A stretch of DNA of 64,000 nucleotides from Paenisporosarcina macmurdoensis. GTDB taxonomy: Bacteria; Bacillota; Bacilli; Bacillales_A; Planococcaceae. Shown piece by piece: positions 8,262-16,840 of the stretch (positions are counted from its first letter, which is position 1; each line of letters starts with the position of its first letter). A program made the position numbers and the translations under genes. A model generated the notes under the pieces. The model ran no database searches, was not told where the DNA came from, and saw only the letters and a list, made by a program, of their open reading frames with translations. Where the stretch lies: the NCBI RefSeq assembly GCF_042658845.1, contig NZ_JBHSRI010000003.1, positions 1 through 64,000 of the forward strand, written 5' to 3'.

Positions 8262-9266
8262 TTAATCATATTTAATTCGTGGATCAATTAAGCTGTATAG
8301 CACATCAATGACTAAGTTAATCATAACGAAAATAAATGCTACTACTAGAATGCCAGATTGAATGACAGGATAGTCACGGAAGTTAATTGCTTCATAAATA
8401 TAACGACCGACTCCAGGCCATCCAAAGATTGTCTCCGTTAATATCGCGCCTCCAAGAAGCATCCCCATTTGAAGACCAATAATGGTTAACACAGGAATAA
8501 TCGCATTTTTTAATGCATGTTTGTAAACAACCCAGAACATTTTTTGACCTTTCGCACGAGCAGTTCGAACGTAATCAGAACGCATTACTTCAAGCATGCT
8601 AGAACGTGTCATACGTGCGATAATCGCCATCGGAATAGTCGCAAGTGCGATACCAGGCAACACTAAGTGTTTTAAAACTGTGCCTAATTGATCAAACCTA
8701 CCTTGCATAATGGTGTCTAGCACGTATATGTTGGTCATTGATTCTACAGGATTTCGAACTTCTTCACGACCCGTAGTTGGCAGGATACCTAGTTCAATAC
8801 CGAAAATGTATTGAAGCATTAACCCTAACCAGAAGATCGGCATTGATACACCTACTAATGCTAAAATCATAGCCGTATAATCAAACCATGAATTTTGGAA
8901 CCACGCAGAAATAATACCTGCATTCACTCCGACAATAACAGCTACTACGATAGCGAATAGAGACAATTCAAAAGTAGCTGCTAAGTATGTCCAAATTTCA
9001 TCTGTAACAGGATTCATCGTACGCATAGATTCTCCAAGATCACCTGTTAAAAGGCCCTTTAAGTAATCAAAGTACTGAATATACCAAGGATTATCTAATC
9101 CCAGTTTTGCGCGAAGTGCAAGAATTGCTGATTCTGATGCTTGTTGCCCCAATATTACTTGGGCTGGATCACCCGGTATTGCTCGAATAATCATAAAAAC
9201 AACGAATGTCATGCCTAATAGTACGGGGATTAATTGTAAGAGTCTTCGTCCGATATAGTGAAGCAT
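8262..9266 (-). CDS. Peptide ABC transporter permease (DppB/AppB type)
   Basis: The 334-residue permease starts MLHYIGRRLLQLIPVLLG, the usual DppB opening, with GGAGAGGTGAAGACA just upstream of ATG 9266. The open frame continues 54 codons further but has no ribosome site. The core motif IPGDPAQVILGQQASE and the EAA loop RTARAKGQKMFWVVYKHALK are intact, with six membrane helices. It lies 170 bp after the binding-protein gene behind a stem-loop, so it is probably expressed below the binding protein. Confidence 0.92.
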   Translation of the reverse strand: MLHYIGRRLLQLIPVLLGMTFVVFMIIRAIPGDPAQVILGQQASESAILALRAKLGLDNPWYIQYFDYLKGLLTGDLGESMRTMNPVTDEIWTYLAATFELSLFAIVVAVIVGVNAGIISAWFQNSWFDYTAMILALVGVSMPIFWLGLMLQYIFGIELGILPTTGREEVRNPVESMTNIYVLDTIMQGRFDQLGTVLKHLVLPGIALATIPMAIIARMTRSSMLEVMRSDYVRTARAKGQKMFWVVYKHALKNAIIPVLTIIGLQMGMLLGGAILTETIFGWPGVGRYIYEAINFRDYPVIQSGILVVAFIFVMINLVIDVLYSLIDPRIKYD

Positions 9267-9387
9267 TGTCTTCACCTCTCCATCTAATGCAGTATGTATT
9301 GCAATGAAAAGCGGAGCGGGACACCTTATGGTGACACCCACATAGCTAGTCACAAAAAATTGAAATAGATTTATCTTTGTGTAGTCA

Positions 9388-9425
9388 TAAAAAAATGGGA
9401 AGAAATCACGAAGACTTCTCCCCAT
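9388..9425 (-). terminator. Intra-operon terminator/attenuator after the binding-protein gene
   Basis: In the minus-strand RNA, 13 pairs (two of them G-U) form from ATGGGGAGAAGTC and GATTTCTTCCCAT with loop TTCGT, followed by seven U. The G-U pairs exist only in this orientation. It lies between the binding-protein gene and the first permease gene, the usual place for partial termination or 3' protection. Confidence 0.7.
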
Positions 9426-9436
9426 CAATCTGTCTT

Positions 9437-11047
9437 TTACTTGAAGTCTACTTTATTTAATCTATCAGATCCTGTTGGATGTGGTGTAAAGTTTACCAAA
9501 TCTGCGTTACCCGCAAGAAGTGGTGTTGAGTGTGCAAGTGGTACCCAAGGTGCTTCTTCGAAAATGATTTCTTGCGCTTGAGCGTAAAGTTCATTTCGCT
9601 TGTCTTCATCAACTTCTGATTGTGCATTAATTAAGATATCGTGAACTTCGTCATTGCTGTAGTAAGCATAGTTATTGCTTCCGATATTGTCTTTATCAAG
9701 CAAAGTGTATAGGAAGTTATCGGCATCACCATTATCGCCAGTCCAACCTAACATGAAGGCATCTGCTTCACCATTTTTAGTTTTCTCTAAATATGTTGCC
9801 CATTCATAAGAAACGATTTTTGCTTTAATGCCAATGTCAGCTAGGTTTTTTTGAATAACTTCTGCCACTTTAGTGCCATCAGGCATATATGGTCTTGGAA
9901 CAGGCATTGCCCATAGTTCCATTTCAAAGCCATCTTCTAGACCCGCTTCTTTAAGAAGTGCTTTTGCTTTTTCAGGATCATATTCATATCCTGCAATATC
10001 ATCGTTATAACCACTGATTGATGGTGGCATTGGGTTTTTTGCAACTTCTGCTCCACCATTAAAGAATGCATCAATGATAGATTGTTTATCGATTGCATGA
10101 TTCATTGCTTGACGTACTTTTACATCATCAAATGGAGGTCGAGTATTAGTTAAACCTAAGTACCCTACATTCATTGATGGACGTTCAAATAATTGTAATT
10201 TAGCATTATCTGTTACTGTTTTAGTATCTGTTGGGTTAATCCCGTCAGCTAAGTCAATTTCGTTTGTAGATAAAGCATTCAAACGAGCTGAGTTATCAGG
10301 AATTGCACGGAAAATAACTTTATCTAATTTTGGTAAGTCTTTATCCCAATAATCAGCGTTTTTATCAATAGTTATTGAATCATTTTTCTTCCATTCAGCA
10401 AATGTAAATGGACCTGTACCAACTGGATTATCTCCAAATTTGTCGCCAGATGCTTCAAATGCTGTTGGGCTTGCAATTGCGAACGGGCTCATTGCAATAT
10501 TTTTCAAGAAAGGAGATTGTGGACGTTTCAATGTGAAAACGACTGTAGTATCCCCTTCTGCAGTTACAGATTCGATTACATGACCTTCGTCACCTTTAAA
10601 ACCACCAAACATTGAAGCGTAGTAAGGGAATTGATCTTCAGTTCCATTTGCCCAACGCTCAAAGTTTTTCACTACTGCTTCTGCATTAAAATCTGTACCA
10701 TCGTGGAATTTCACACCTTCACGAAGTGTAAATGTATAAGTAAGTCCGTCTTCAGAAGGCTCCCATTTAGTTGCAAGACCTTCGTTAATTGTTGTATCTT
10801 GTTCACCAAAGTTTAATAGTGTTTCAAAAATGTTTTGTGTTACTTTAAATGATTCTCCATCAGTTGCTCTTGCAGGGTCTAGAGATACAGAATCTCCACC
10901 ACGACCAAATACTAAGATCTTAGGCTCTGAACTTTCTCCGTCATCCCCTTTATCACCATCTGATGAATCAGACGTACATGCTGCTAAAACCGTCGAGAGG
11001 ATTAGCATTACTAACAAAGCAAGTGACCACAGTTTCTTTTTATTCAA
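9437..11047 (-). CDS. Peptide-binding lipoprotein (SBP family 5, DppA-like)
   Basis: The 536-residue secreted lipoprotein has a lysine-rich start, a hydrophobic stretch and lipobox STVLAAC, so Cys about 23 is lipidated, followed by a Ser/Asp/Gly linker. The body reads as SBP_bac_5. Segments such as KTKNGEADAFMLGWTGDNGD, MNVGYLG and KVRQAMNHAIDKQ resemble E. coli DppA more than OppA, which suggests dipeptides or similar small ligands (inference). A TTG start at 11047 is chosen because GGAGGGG lies 5 nt upstream. It is the third gene of the operon; its neighbours supply two ATPases and two permeases. Confidence 0.92.
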   Translation of the reverse strand: MNKKKLWSLALLVMLILSTVLAACTSDSSDGDKGDDGESSEPKILVFGRGGDSVSLDPARATDGESFKVTQNIFETLLNFGEQDTTINEGLATKWEPSEDGLTYTFTLREGVKFHDGTDFNAEAVVKNFERWANGTEDQFPYYASMFGGFKGDEGHVIESVTAEGDTTVVFTLKRPQSPFLKNIAMSPFAIASPTAFEASGDKFGDNPVGTGPFTFAEWKKNDSITIDKNADYWDKDLPKLDKVIFRAIPDNSARLNALSTNEIDLADGINPTDTKTVTDNAKLQLFERPSMNVGYLGLTNTRPPFDDVKVRQAMNHAIDKQSIIDAFFNGGAEVAKNPMPPSISGYNDDIAGYEYDPEKAKALLKEAGLEDGFEMELWAMPVPRPYMPDGTKVAEVIQKNLADIGIKAKIVSYEWATYLEKTKNGEADAFMLGWTGDNGDADNFLYTLLDKDNIGSNNYAYYSNDEVHDILINAQSEVDEDKRNELYAQAQEIIFEEAPWVPLAHSTPLLAGNADLVNFTPHPTGSDRLNKVDFK

Positions 11048-11073
11048 ATTGACCCCTCCAAATTTTCTATTTA

Positions 11074-12057
11074 TCATTGTTGCGCGTGTTCACCATATAG
11101 GTGACAGGCAACAGAATGACCTGTTTCAAGTTCTTCTAGCTTTGGTACGATTTTTGTACACACATCCATTTTAAACGGACAGCGCGTGTGGAATGTACAT
11201 CCGGACGGCGGATTTGATGGACTAGGAATATCTCCTTTAATAAGGATTTGCTCCCGCACAAAATTCGGATCCGGAACCGGTACAGCAGACAATAAAGCCT
11301 GTGTATAGGGGTGTAGAGGCTTATCATAAAGCTTCTCACTTACTGCGACCTCAACCATTTTGCCAAGGTACATAACCCCTACTCGGTCACTTATATGCCG
11401 CACAACACCTAAGTCATGCGCAATAAATATGTAAGTTAGGTTTAATTCTTTTTGCAAATCTTGCATTAAGTTCAAAACTTGCGCTTGGATCGATACGTCA
11501 AGTGCAGACACCGGTTCGTCTGCAATGATGAGTTTAGGATTCGTCATTAAAGCTCTGGCAATCCCAATACGTTGGCGTTGCCCTCCACTAAATTGGTGAG
11601 GATAGCGTTTTGCATGGTAACTACTTAACCCAACAATTTCAAGGAAATCGCGGACTTTCTTTTTGCGCTCTTTTGAATCACCAATTCCGTGAACGATTAA
11701 AGGTTCTTCTAAAATCTTCTCAATTGTATGTCTTGGATTGAGTGATGCGTATGGATCTTGAAAAACCATTTGAATTTCACGACGTGCTTTTCGCATATCG
11801 TCATTTGAAATACTCGTCAATTCTTTACCATCAAAAAACACTTTACCTTCAGTTGGTTCTAGCAATCTCATAAGCATGCGACCAGTAGTAGATTTCCCAC
11901 ATCCGGATTCTCCTACAATTCCTAAAGTTTCACCTTTATTAACATAGAAGGAAACATCATCAACAGCCTTTACATGTCCAGAAACTCGACTAAGTAAGCC
12001 TTTGCGAATAGGGAAATATTTTTTTAGTCCTTCAACTCTCAATAAGGGTTCTGTCAT
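11074..12057 (-). CDS. Peptide ABC transporter ATPase (OppF/DppF type)
   Basis: The 327-residue ATPase carries Walker A GESGCGKST, signature FSGGQRQRIGIARAL and Walker B LIIADEPVSALD. The C-terminal oligopeptide/dipeptide domain has the Cys-rich CTFHTRCPFKMDVC region typical of this family. The start overlaps the end of the upstream ATPase gene by 26 bp, with AGGAGGT 8 nt before ATG, so the two subunits are likely translationally coupled. The operon order D-F-A-B-C is that of the B. subtilis app operon. Confidence 0.94.
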   Translation of the reverse strand: MTEPLLRVEGLKKYFPIRKGLLSRVSGHVKAVDDVSFYVNKGETLGIVGESGCGKSTTGRMLMRLLEPTEGKVFFDGKELTSISNDDMRKARREIQMVFQDPYASLNPRHTIEKILEEPLIVHGIGDSKERKKKVRDFLEIVGLSSYHAKRYPHQFSGGQRQRIGIARALMTNPKLIIADEPVSALDVSIQAQVLNLMQDLQKELNLTYIFIAHDLGVVRHISDRVGVMYLGKMVEVAVSEKLYDKPLHPYTQALLSAVPVPDPNFVREQILIKGDIPSPSNPPSGCTFHTRCPFKMDVCTKIVPKLEELETGHSVACHLYGEHAQQ

Positions 12058-13051
12058 GAGTCAATACCTCCTGATCTTGGTACAAGAAGCATCTTGTCTT
12101 ATGCACAGACGAAGTTTGATACAAGTCTGGATTCTCAGTTAAACACTTATCAAATGCAAATTCGCAACGTGCTGCAAATCGACATCCTGTGCTAATGGAA
12201 CCTGGTTTTGGAACGTTACCAGGAATCGAATACAATCTTTGTTTTTTAAATCGCATATCTGGTACAGATTGCAACAATCCTTTTGTATACGGATGTTGAG
12301 GATCCTTAAATATGATAGGAACTGGTCCTTCTTCAACAATTTGACCAGCATACATAACAACGACTCGTTCACATGTTTCAGCAACTACACCGAGATCATG
12401 TGTAATCAGCAGCACAGCCGTATTTAAACGTTCATTTAAATCCTTCATTAATGCTAAAATTTGAGCTTGAATCGTTACATCTAGTGCTGTGGTTGGCTCG
12501 TCCGCAATTAATACTTTCGGATCACACACCAAAGCCATCGCAATCATGACACGTTGTCTCATACCACCCGATAATTGATGAGGATAATCTTTCATCAATT
12601 CTTCAGTACGTGGCAGACCTACTAAATCCAACATTTCAATCGCACGATTTTTAGCTTGTTTTTTCGACCAATCTTTTTTATGAATAAGAATCGCTTCCAT
12701 TAACTGGTTGCCGATTGTGAATAAAGGATTTAAGGACGTCATTGGCTCTTGGAAAATCATCGCCACATCGTTCCCTCTTACTTTACGCATCTCTTTATCA
12801 CTTAACTTCGTTAAATCTCTATCTCCAAAAAGAATTTCTCCACCTGTAATTTTCCCTGGAGGACTTGGTACTAGACCCATTATGGATAAGGATGTAACAC
12901 TTTTCCCACAACCGGATTCACCTACGATACCAAGCACTTCTCCTTCGTGAACAGAAAAATCAATATTGTCTACTGCTGGAATTACACCGTCATCTGTAAA
13001 GAAGGACGTTTGAAGACCTTTTACTTGAAGAATGGCTTTACGTTCACTCAT
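12032..13051 (-). CDS. Peptide ABC transporter ATPase (OppD/DppD type)
   Basis: The 339-residue ATPase has Walker A GESGCGKS, signature LSGGMRQRVMIAMAL, Walker B VLIADEPTTALD and the switch His in LLITHDLGVV. The C-terminal domain has the family cysteines in CRFAARCEFAFDKC. It is the first gene of the five-gene importer operon, with a promoter about 60 bp upstream and Shine-Dalgarno AAAGGAGGG. It energises uptake together with the OppF-type subunit as a heterodimer. Confidence 0.94.
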   Translation of the reverse strand: MSERKAILQVKGLQTSFFTDDGVIPAVDNIDFSVHEGEVLGIVGESGCGKSVTSLSIMGLVPSPPGKITGGEILFGDRDLTKLSDKEMRKVRGNDVAMIFQEPMTSLNPLFTIGNQLMEAILIHKKDWSKKQAKNRAIEMLDLVGLPRTEELMKDYPHQLSGGMRQRVMIAMALVCDPKVLIADEPTTALDVTIQAQILALMKDLNERLNTAVLLITHDLGVVAETCERVVVMYAGQIVEEGPVPIIFKDPQHPYTKGLLQSVPDMRFKKQRLYSIPGNVPKPGSISTGCRFAARCEFAFDKCLTENPDLYQTSSVHKTRCFLYQDQEVLTHDRTLIES

Positions 13052-13107
13052 GATGTCCCTCCTTTTACGAAACTAAACATTATTTCAGAACATTCGATAT
13101 GTTCCTT

Positions 13108-13135
13108 ATTATACAAAGATTAATTATAATTGCAA
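13108..13135 (-). promoter_or_regulatory. Promoter of peptide transporter operon
   Basis: Minus strand TTGCAA (13130-13135), 16-bp spacer, perfect TATAAT (13108-13113), about 57 bp before the first ATPase ATG. No operator was recognised. Confidence 0.65.
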
Positions 13136-13170
13136 TAGTTTTTTTATAAGTAGTACTTATTTTATCCGAT

Positions 13171-13200
13171 AAAAAAAGGGCCTCCATTTAAGGAGAACCC
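13171..13200 (-). terminator. Terminator of ygaD
   Basis: Minus-strand hairpin with arms built on GGG..CTCC and GGAG..CCC around TTAAAT, followed by seven T. It lies right after the ygaD stop. Confidence 0.85.
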
Positions 13201-13203
13201 ATA

Positions 13204-14955
13204 TTAATCCATATCTAATTGTTGAACCTGAAATAAATTGTAATATATACCCTTCGATTCCATCAGTTCGCTATGCGTTCCTTGTTCTTTTAATTCACCA
13301 TGATCGATAACGAAAATTTGATCCGCATGTGTAATTGTCGATAGACGATGTGCCACAATAATCGTTGTTCGGTTGTGTGCTAATCGTTCTAAAGAGTCTT
13401 GTATCAAGGATTCGCTTTCTAAATCTAGAGCAGACGTTGCTTCGTCTAGAACTAAAATAGGAGGGTTTTTCAAGAACACTCGGGCAATGGCTACTCGTTG
13501 TTTTTGTCCACCTGAAAGCTTGACTCCCCGCTCTCCTACTTTGGTGTCATAACCTTCAGGAAGCGAAATAATAAAGTCATGCGCATTGGCAGCTTTTGCC
13601 GCTTCAATTACTTCGTCATCCGTAGCATCTGGTCTTCCCATTAAGATGTTTTCTTTTACAGAATCACTAAAGAGTATATTATCTTGCAATACTATTCCGA
13701 TGTTCTCACGTAAAGAATTGATTTTCACATCTCTAATGTCTAAATCATCAATTTTAACTGAGCCACTTGTTGCATCATAAAAACGAGGAATCAAACTTAT
13801 AATAGTAGATTTCCCTCCACCACTCATCCCTACAAATGCAGCAGTCTGGCCTGGCTCGACGGTAAAATTCATATTATTCAAGACTAAATTGTTTTCTTCT
13901 TCGTATCTGAAAGAAACCCCGTCGAACTGAAGTTTACCTTTAACAGATGATAAGGCTTTCGCATTTGGTCCATCTTCGACATCATACTTCTCATCCATTA
14001 ATTCAAACACTCGATCCATAGACGCATATGCTTGCGTTAATGTAGTAGAAGAATTCACTAATCTTCTTAATGGATTATAAAGTCGTTCGATGTATGCAAT
14101 AAATGCAACCATTGTTCCGACAGTTAAGTTTCCATTTATGACTTGGTAACCTGCATAAGCAATTACTAATAGCGGTGCGACATCTGTAATTGTGTTTACA
14201 ACTGCAAAGGCTTTAGCATTCCATTTTGTATGATCCACTGCCTTTTCTAAAAACTCACCATTAGCTTTATCAAAAATTTGTTGTTCATGTTTTTCTAAAG
14301 TGAAACTTTTAATGATACTCATCCCTTGAACACGTTCATGTAAATAACTTTGAACACCAGCAAGGGCTTGTGATCTCTCTCGCGTTAAATCTCTTAATCG
14401 TCCAAAGAAGAATTTCACACTAACTGCATAGAACGGGAATGCCAGTAGTGTTACTAATGTAAGAGGTATATCCATCGTTAGCATGATTGCTACAGCAATA
14501 ATAATTGTTGCTAAATCTAGCCATAAATTCATTAAGCCGATCATCACGAAGTTCTTCGTTTGTTCCACGTCATTGATCACTCGTGAGATGACTTCGCCCA
14601 CTCGTGTATTCGAGTAAAAACGTAAACTCAAGCGTTGCAGATGACCGTATAGTTCTTGACGGATATCGTATAATATTTTGTTACTGACTAATTGAGCATA
14701 GTATTGTCTGTAATATTCAATCGGCGGTCTCACAATGAAGAAAATGAGCGCTGTTCCACCTAACCAGTAAAATAACTGCGTTGTTTTTTCAGCATCCGTC
14801 AATGTATCAACGCTTATGATATCGTCTATGACGATTTTAATGAGTAACGGAATAAATAAAGGAATGGCAAATTTCACGATTCCGATGACAACTGTAAAAA
14901 CAATTTGCCATGTATAGGGTTTAACAAACTTCATATATCTTTTCGTACTGCTCAT
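13204..14955 (-). CDS. ygaD: ABC exporter half-transporter YgaD (permease plus ATPase)
   Basis: The 583-residue protein has six membrane helices in residues 1-310 (ABC_membrane domain) fused to a nucleotide-binding domain: Walker A GMSGGGKST, signature LSGGQKQRVAIARV, Walker B ILVLDEATSALD and H-loop IIVAHRLST. It is a typical homodimeric or heterodimeric type-IV exporter of drugs or lipids. Position and opening sequence match B. subtilis YgaD. The substrate is unknown. It lies 56 bp downstream of the ygaC stop, with the ygaC terminator between them. Confidence 0.9.
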   Translation of the reverse strand: MSSTKRYMKFVKPYTWQIVFTVVIGIVKFAIPLFIPLLIKIVIDDIISVDTLTDAEKTTQLFYWLGGTALIFFIVRPPIEYYRQYYAQLVSNKILYDIRQELYGHLQRLSLRFYSNTRVGEVISRVINDVEQTKNFVMIGLMNLWLDLATIIIAVAIMLTMDIPLTLVTLLAFPFYAVSVKFFFGRLRDLTRERSQALAGVQSYLHERVQGMSIIKSFTLEKHEQQIFDKANGEFLEKAVDHTKWNAKAFAVVNTITDVAPLLVIAYAGYQVINGNLTVGTMVAFIAYIERLYNPLRRLVNSSTTLTQAYASMDRVFELMDEKYDVEDGPNAKALSSVKGKLQFDGVSFRYEEENNLVLNNMNFTVEPGQTAAFVGMSGGGKSTIISLIPRFYDATSGSVKIDDLDIRDVKINSLRENIGIVLQDNILFSDSVKENILMGRPDATDDEVIEAAKAANAHDFIISLPEGYDTKVGERGVKLSGGQKQRVAIARVFLKNPPILVLDEATSALDLESESLIQDSLERLAHNRTTIIVAHRLSTITHADQIFVIDHGELKEQGTHSELMESKGIYYNLFQVQQLDMD

Positions 14956-14980
14956 ACATTAACCTTCCTTTTCAAAAAAT

Positions 14981-15006
14981 GAAAAACCTGTTGGATTTCA
15001 ACAGGT
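14981..15006 (-). terminator. Terminator of ygaC
   Basis: ACCTGTTG / CAACAGGT 8-bp stem (14986-14993, 14999-15006) with minus-strand U tract. It sits between ygaC and ygaD. Confidence 0.8.
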
Positions 15007-15011
15007 ATCAT

Positions 15012-15557
15012 TTACTCGCTTATTTTAAGTTGCTTGTGAAATAGATAACGATTTGTCCACACCTCAATAAAGTCTGGTGCAAATGGTCCTTTACGCTGTT
15101 TAATCCAACTAATAAGTTTTTCCACATTGCGATGCAAAATTAAATCAATTGCTTCAGGATAATCCATTTGTTTTTTATGATCTTCAAATTCATCTTCGTC
15201 TAGAATCGTATAAGTCATATCTGGAAAGACTTTTACATCCAAATCATAATCAATGTATTTTAAAGATTGGTTATCGTAAATAAATGGTGAACTTATATTG
15301 CAGTAATAGTACACACCATCTTCACGCAACATACAAATGATATTGAACCAATGTTCCGCATGGAAATAACAAATCGATGGTTCGCGTGTTAACCAAGTGC
15401 GACCGTCAGACTCGGTAACGACTGTTCGTTCATTCGCGCCGATAACAATATTCCTTGTTCCTTTGAGAACCATTGTTTCTTGCCAGACGCGGTGGATTTT
15501 GCCGTTATGTTTGTAGCTGTGGATCTGAATCGTTTCTCCTTCTGCTGGTATTGACAT
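15012..15557 (-). CDS. ygaC: DUF402 protein, nucleoside tri-/diphosphate phosphatase-like (YgaC)
   Basis: The 181-residue protein of the DUF402/UPF0374 family is often annotated as nucleoside tri- and diphosphatase. The conserved barrel core is visible: WFNIICMLREDGVYYYCN, then YIDYDLDVKVFPD and the acidic DEDEFEDHKKQM. ATG 15557 is preferred because AAAGGTGGG lies close upstream and MSIPAEGETIQIHSYKHNG is the usual family start; the frame extends 47 codons further without a ribosome site. Synteny with B. subtilis ygaC is kept. Confidence 0.88.
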   Translation of the reverse strand: MSIPAEGETIQIHSYKHNGKIHRVWQETMVLKGTRNIVIGANERTVVTESDGRTWLTREPSICYFHAEHWFNIICMLREDGVYYYCNISSPFIYDNQSLKYIDYDLDVKVFPDMTYTILDEDEFEDHKKQMDYPEAIDLILHRNVEKLISWIKQRKGPFAPDFIEVWTNRYLFHKQLKISE

Positions 15558-15645
15558 GGATAAGCCCACCTTTTCGTCAAAGCACAAAATATTTATATAT
15601 TGTATTGTGTACCCATTATAACAACCTCTATGTAAAAACTGTAGC

Positions 15646-15681
15646 AAAAAAATCAGCGAAGGCATAAAGCCCTCGCTGATT
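15646..15681 (-). terminator. Terminator of sspE
   Basis: AATCAGCGA / TCGCTGATT stem (15651-15659, 15673-15681) with seven A on the left, so a U tract in minus-strand RNA. Confidence 0.85.
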
Positions 15682-15697
15682 GGAAGTGAAAAACTCA

Positions 15698-16030
15698 TTA
15701 TTTTGTTGAATTGTTGTTGCGGTTTGAAGCTTTTTGTGCAGATTGTTGATTTTGTTTTTTTACTTCAGTTGGATTTGTTTGAGAAGCAAATTCTGCTCCA
15801 AACTCACTACGATTGTTCATACCGCCTTGTGGTTGTGTAGCTTTTTGTGCTGATTGTTGATTTTGATTTCTTACTTCAGTTGGATTTGTTTTAGGAGCAA
15901 ATTCTGCCCCAAACTCAGTATTATAATTGTTAGTTCCTTGAGGAGTTGTAGCTTTTTGAGCAGATTGCGCATTTTTTTGCTTAACGTAATTTGCGTTTGT
16001 TGGTTGGTTGCTGTCATTTTTATTTGCCAT
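15698..16030 (-). CDS. sspE: Gamma-type small acid-soluble spore protein
   Basis: This 110-residue protein is very rich in Asn, Gln, Lys and Thr. It holds two near-identical blocks, NQQSAQKAT.PQG...EFGAEFA..TNPTEV, plus a final partial block. EFGAEFA contains the cut site of the germination protease GPR, so the protein serves as an amino-acid store for outgrowing spores. It shows the organism makes endospores. Start ATG follows GGAGGTG. A possible sigma-G promoter lies upstream and a strong terminator downstream, so it is a monocistronic late forespore gene. Confidence 0.96.
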   Translation of the reverse strand: MANKNDSNQPTNANYVKQKNAQSAQKATTPQGTNNYNTEFGAEFAPKTNPTEVRNQNQQSAQKATQPQGGMNNRSEFGAEFASQTNPTEVKKQNQQSAQKASNRNNNSTK

Positions 16031-16053
16031 GTGTATTTCACCTCCATGCTCAT

Positions 16054-16082
16054 TAATGTGTGCAGAAAGTGAAATTTTATTC
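16054..16082 (-). promoter_or_regulatory. Possible sigma-G promoter of sspE
   Basis: Minus strand GAATA (16078-16082), 17-bp spacer, CACATTA (16054-16060). This resembles the forespore sigma-G pattern GNATR...CATNNTA with one mismatch in the -10. Location fits; the match is not strong. Confidence 0.35.
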
Positions 16083-16092
16083 TTAAATTTTT

Positions 16093-16839
16093 TTACATGA
16101 CGATTGAACGTCCACCATCAACAATAATTGTTTGACCACGAATCATATCTGAGCCGTCAGAAATCAAGAACATCGCCGTTTTCACCATATCGTCTATTTC
16201 AACCATGCGACCAGCTGGCGTGTTTTTTCTCGCGTCATCTAATAACTCTTCACGATTTGGAAAATGTTTTAACGCATCTGTATCAAGTGCTCCACCTGAG
16301 ACAGTATTGACCGCAATGCCTTTAGCAGCGAGTTCAACAGCTAAATAACGTGTTATTGATTCAATTGCAGCTTTTGAAACCCCAACTGTTGTGTAGTTTT
16401 CCAAATAACGGATTGACCCTAATGAACTAACGCCCACAATTTTACCGCCGCGATCCATTAATTTAGCTGCTTCTTGCGCTCCAAATAACATCGCTTTGGC
16501 ATTAATGTTCATCGTCCAATCCCAGTGAGATTCTTCAAGTTCCATCACTGGACGAAGAACGCCCGATGCAGCATTGCTTACAAAAACGTCTAAACGGCCA
16601 AATTCTTCGCGAATAGTTTCAAACATTGCTTTTAATTTTTCCATGTCTCCTACATTCGCACGAATAAGAAGTGCTTTTTGACCAAGTGCTTCTATTTCTT
16701 TTACGGTTTCAAGTGCCGCTGTTTTGCTACGTGCATAGTTAACAACAACATCATATCCATTTTTCGCAAGTTCAATCGCTATTGCTTTTCCTAGTCCTCG
16801 GCTACTACCTGTGACAAGAGCCACTTTGTTTGCTGTCAT
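16093..16839 (-). CDS. fabL: Enoyl-[acyl-carrier-protein] reductase III
   Basis: The 248-residue SDR enzyme carries out the last reduction of the fatty acid elongation cycle with NADPH. The cofactor loop TGSSRGLG lies at 10-17 and the catalytic Y149-(6 residues)-K156 spacing (YTTVGVSK) is that of enoyl reductases rather than ordinary SDRs. Long stretches such as ASGVLRPVMELEESHWDWTM agree with B. subtilis FabL as I recall it. ATG 16839 begins 1 bp after the mutY stop region, with AAAGGGG inside mutY, so the two form one operon. Confidence 0.95.
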   Translation of the reverse strand: MTANKVALVTGSSRGLGKAIAIELAKNGYDVVVNYARSKTAALETVKEIEALGQKALLIRANVGDMEKLKAMFETIREEFGRLDVFVSNAASGVLRPVMELEESHWDWTMNINAKAMLFGAQEAAKLMDRGGKIVGVSSLGSIRYLENYTTVGVSKAAIESITRYLAVELAAKGIAVNTVSGGALDTDALKHFPNREELLDDARKNTPAGRMVEIDDMVKTAMFLISDGSDMIRGQTIIVDGGRSIVM

Positions 16840-16840
16840 A

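Noticed and set aside
10830..11174. 114-codon plus-strand frame
   Set aside because: Antisense to the binding-protein and ATPase genes; Ser/Thr-rich shadow of the lipoprotein linker.
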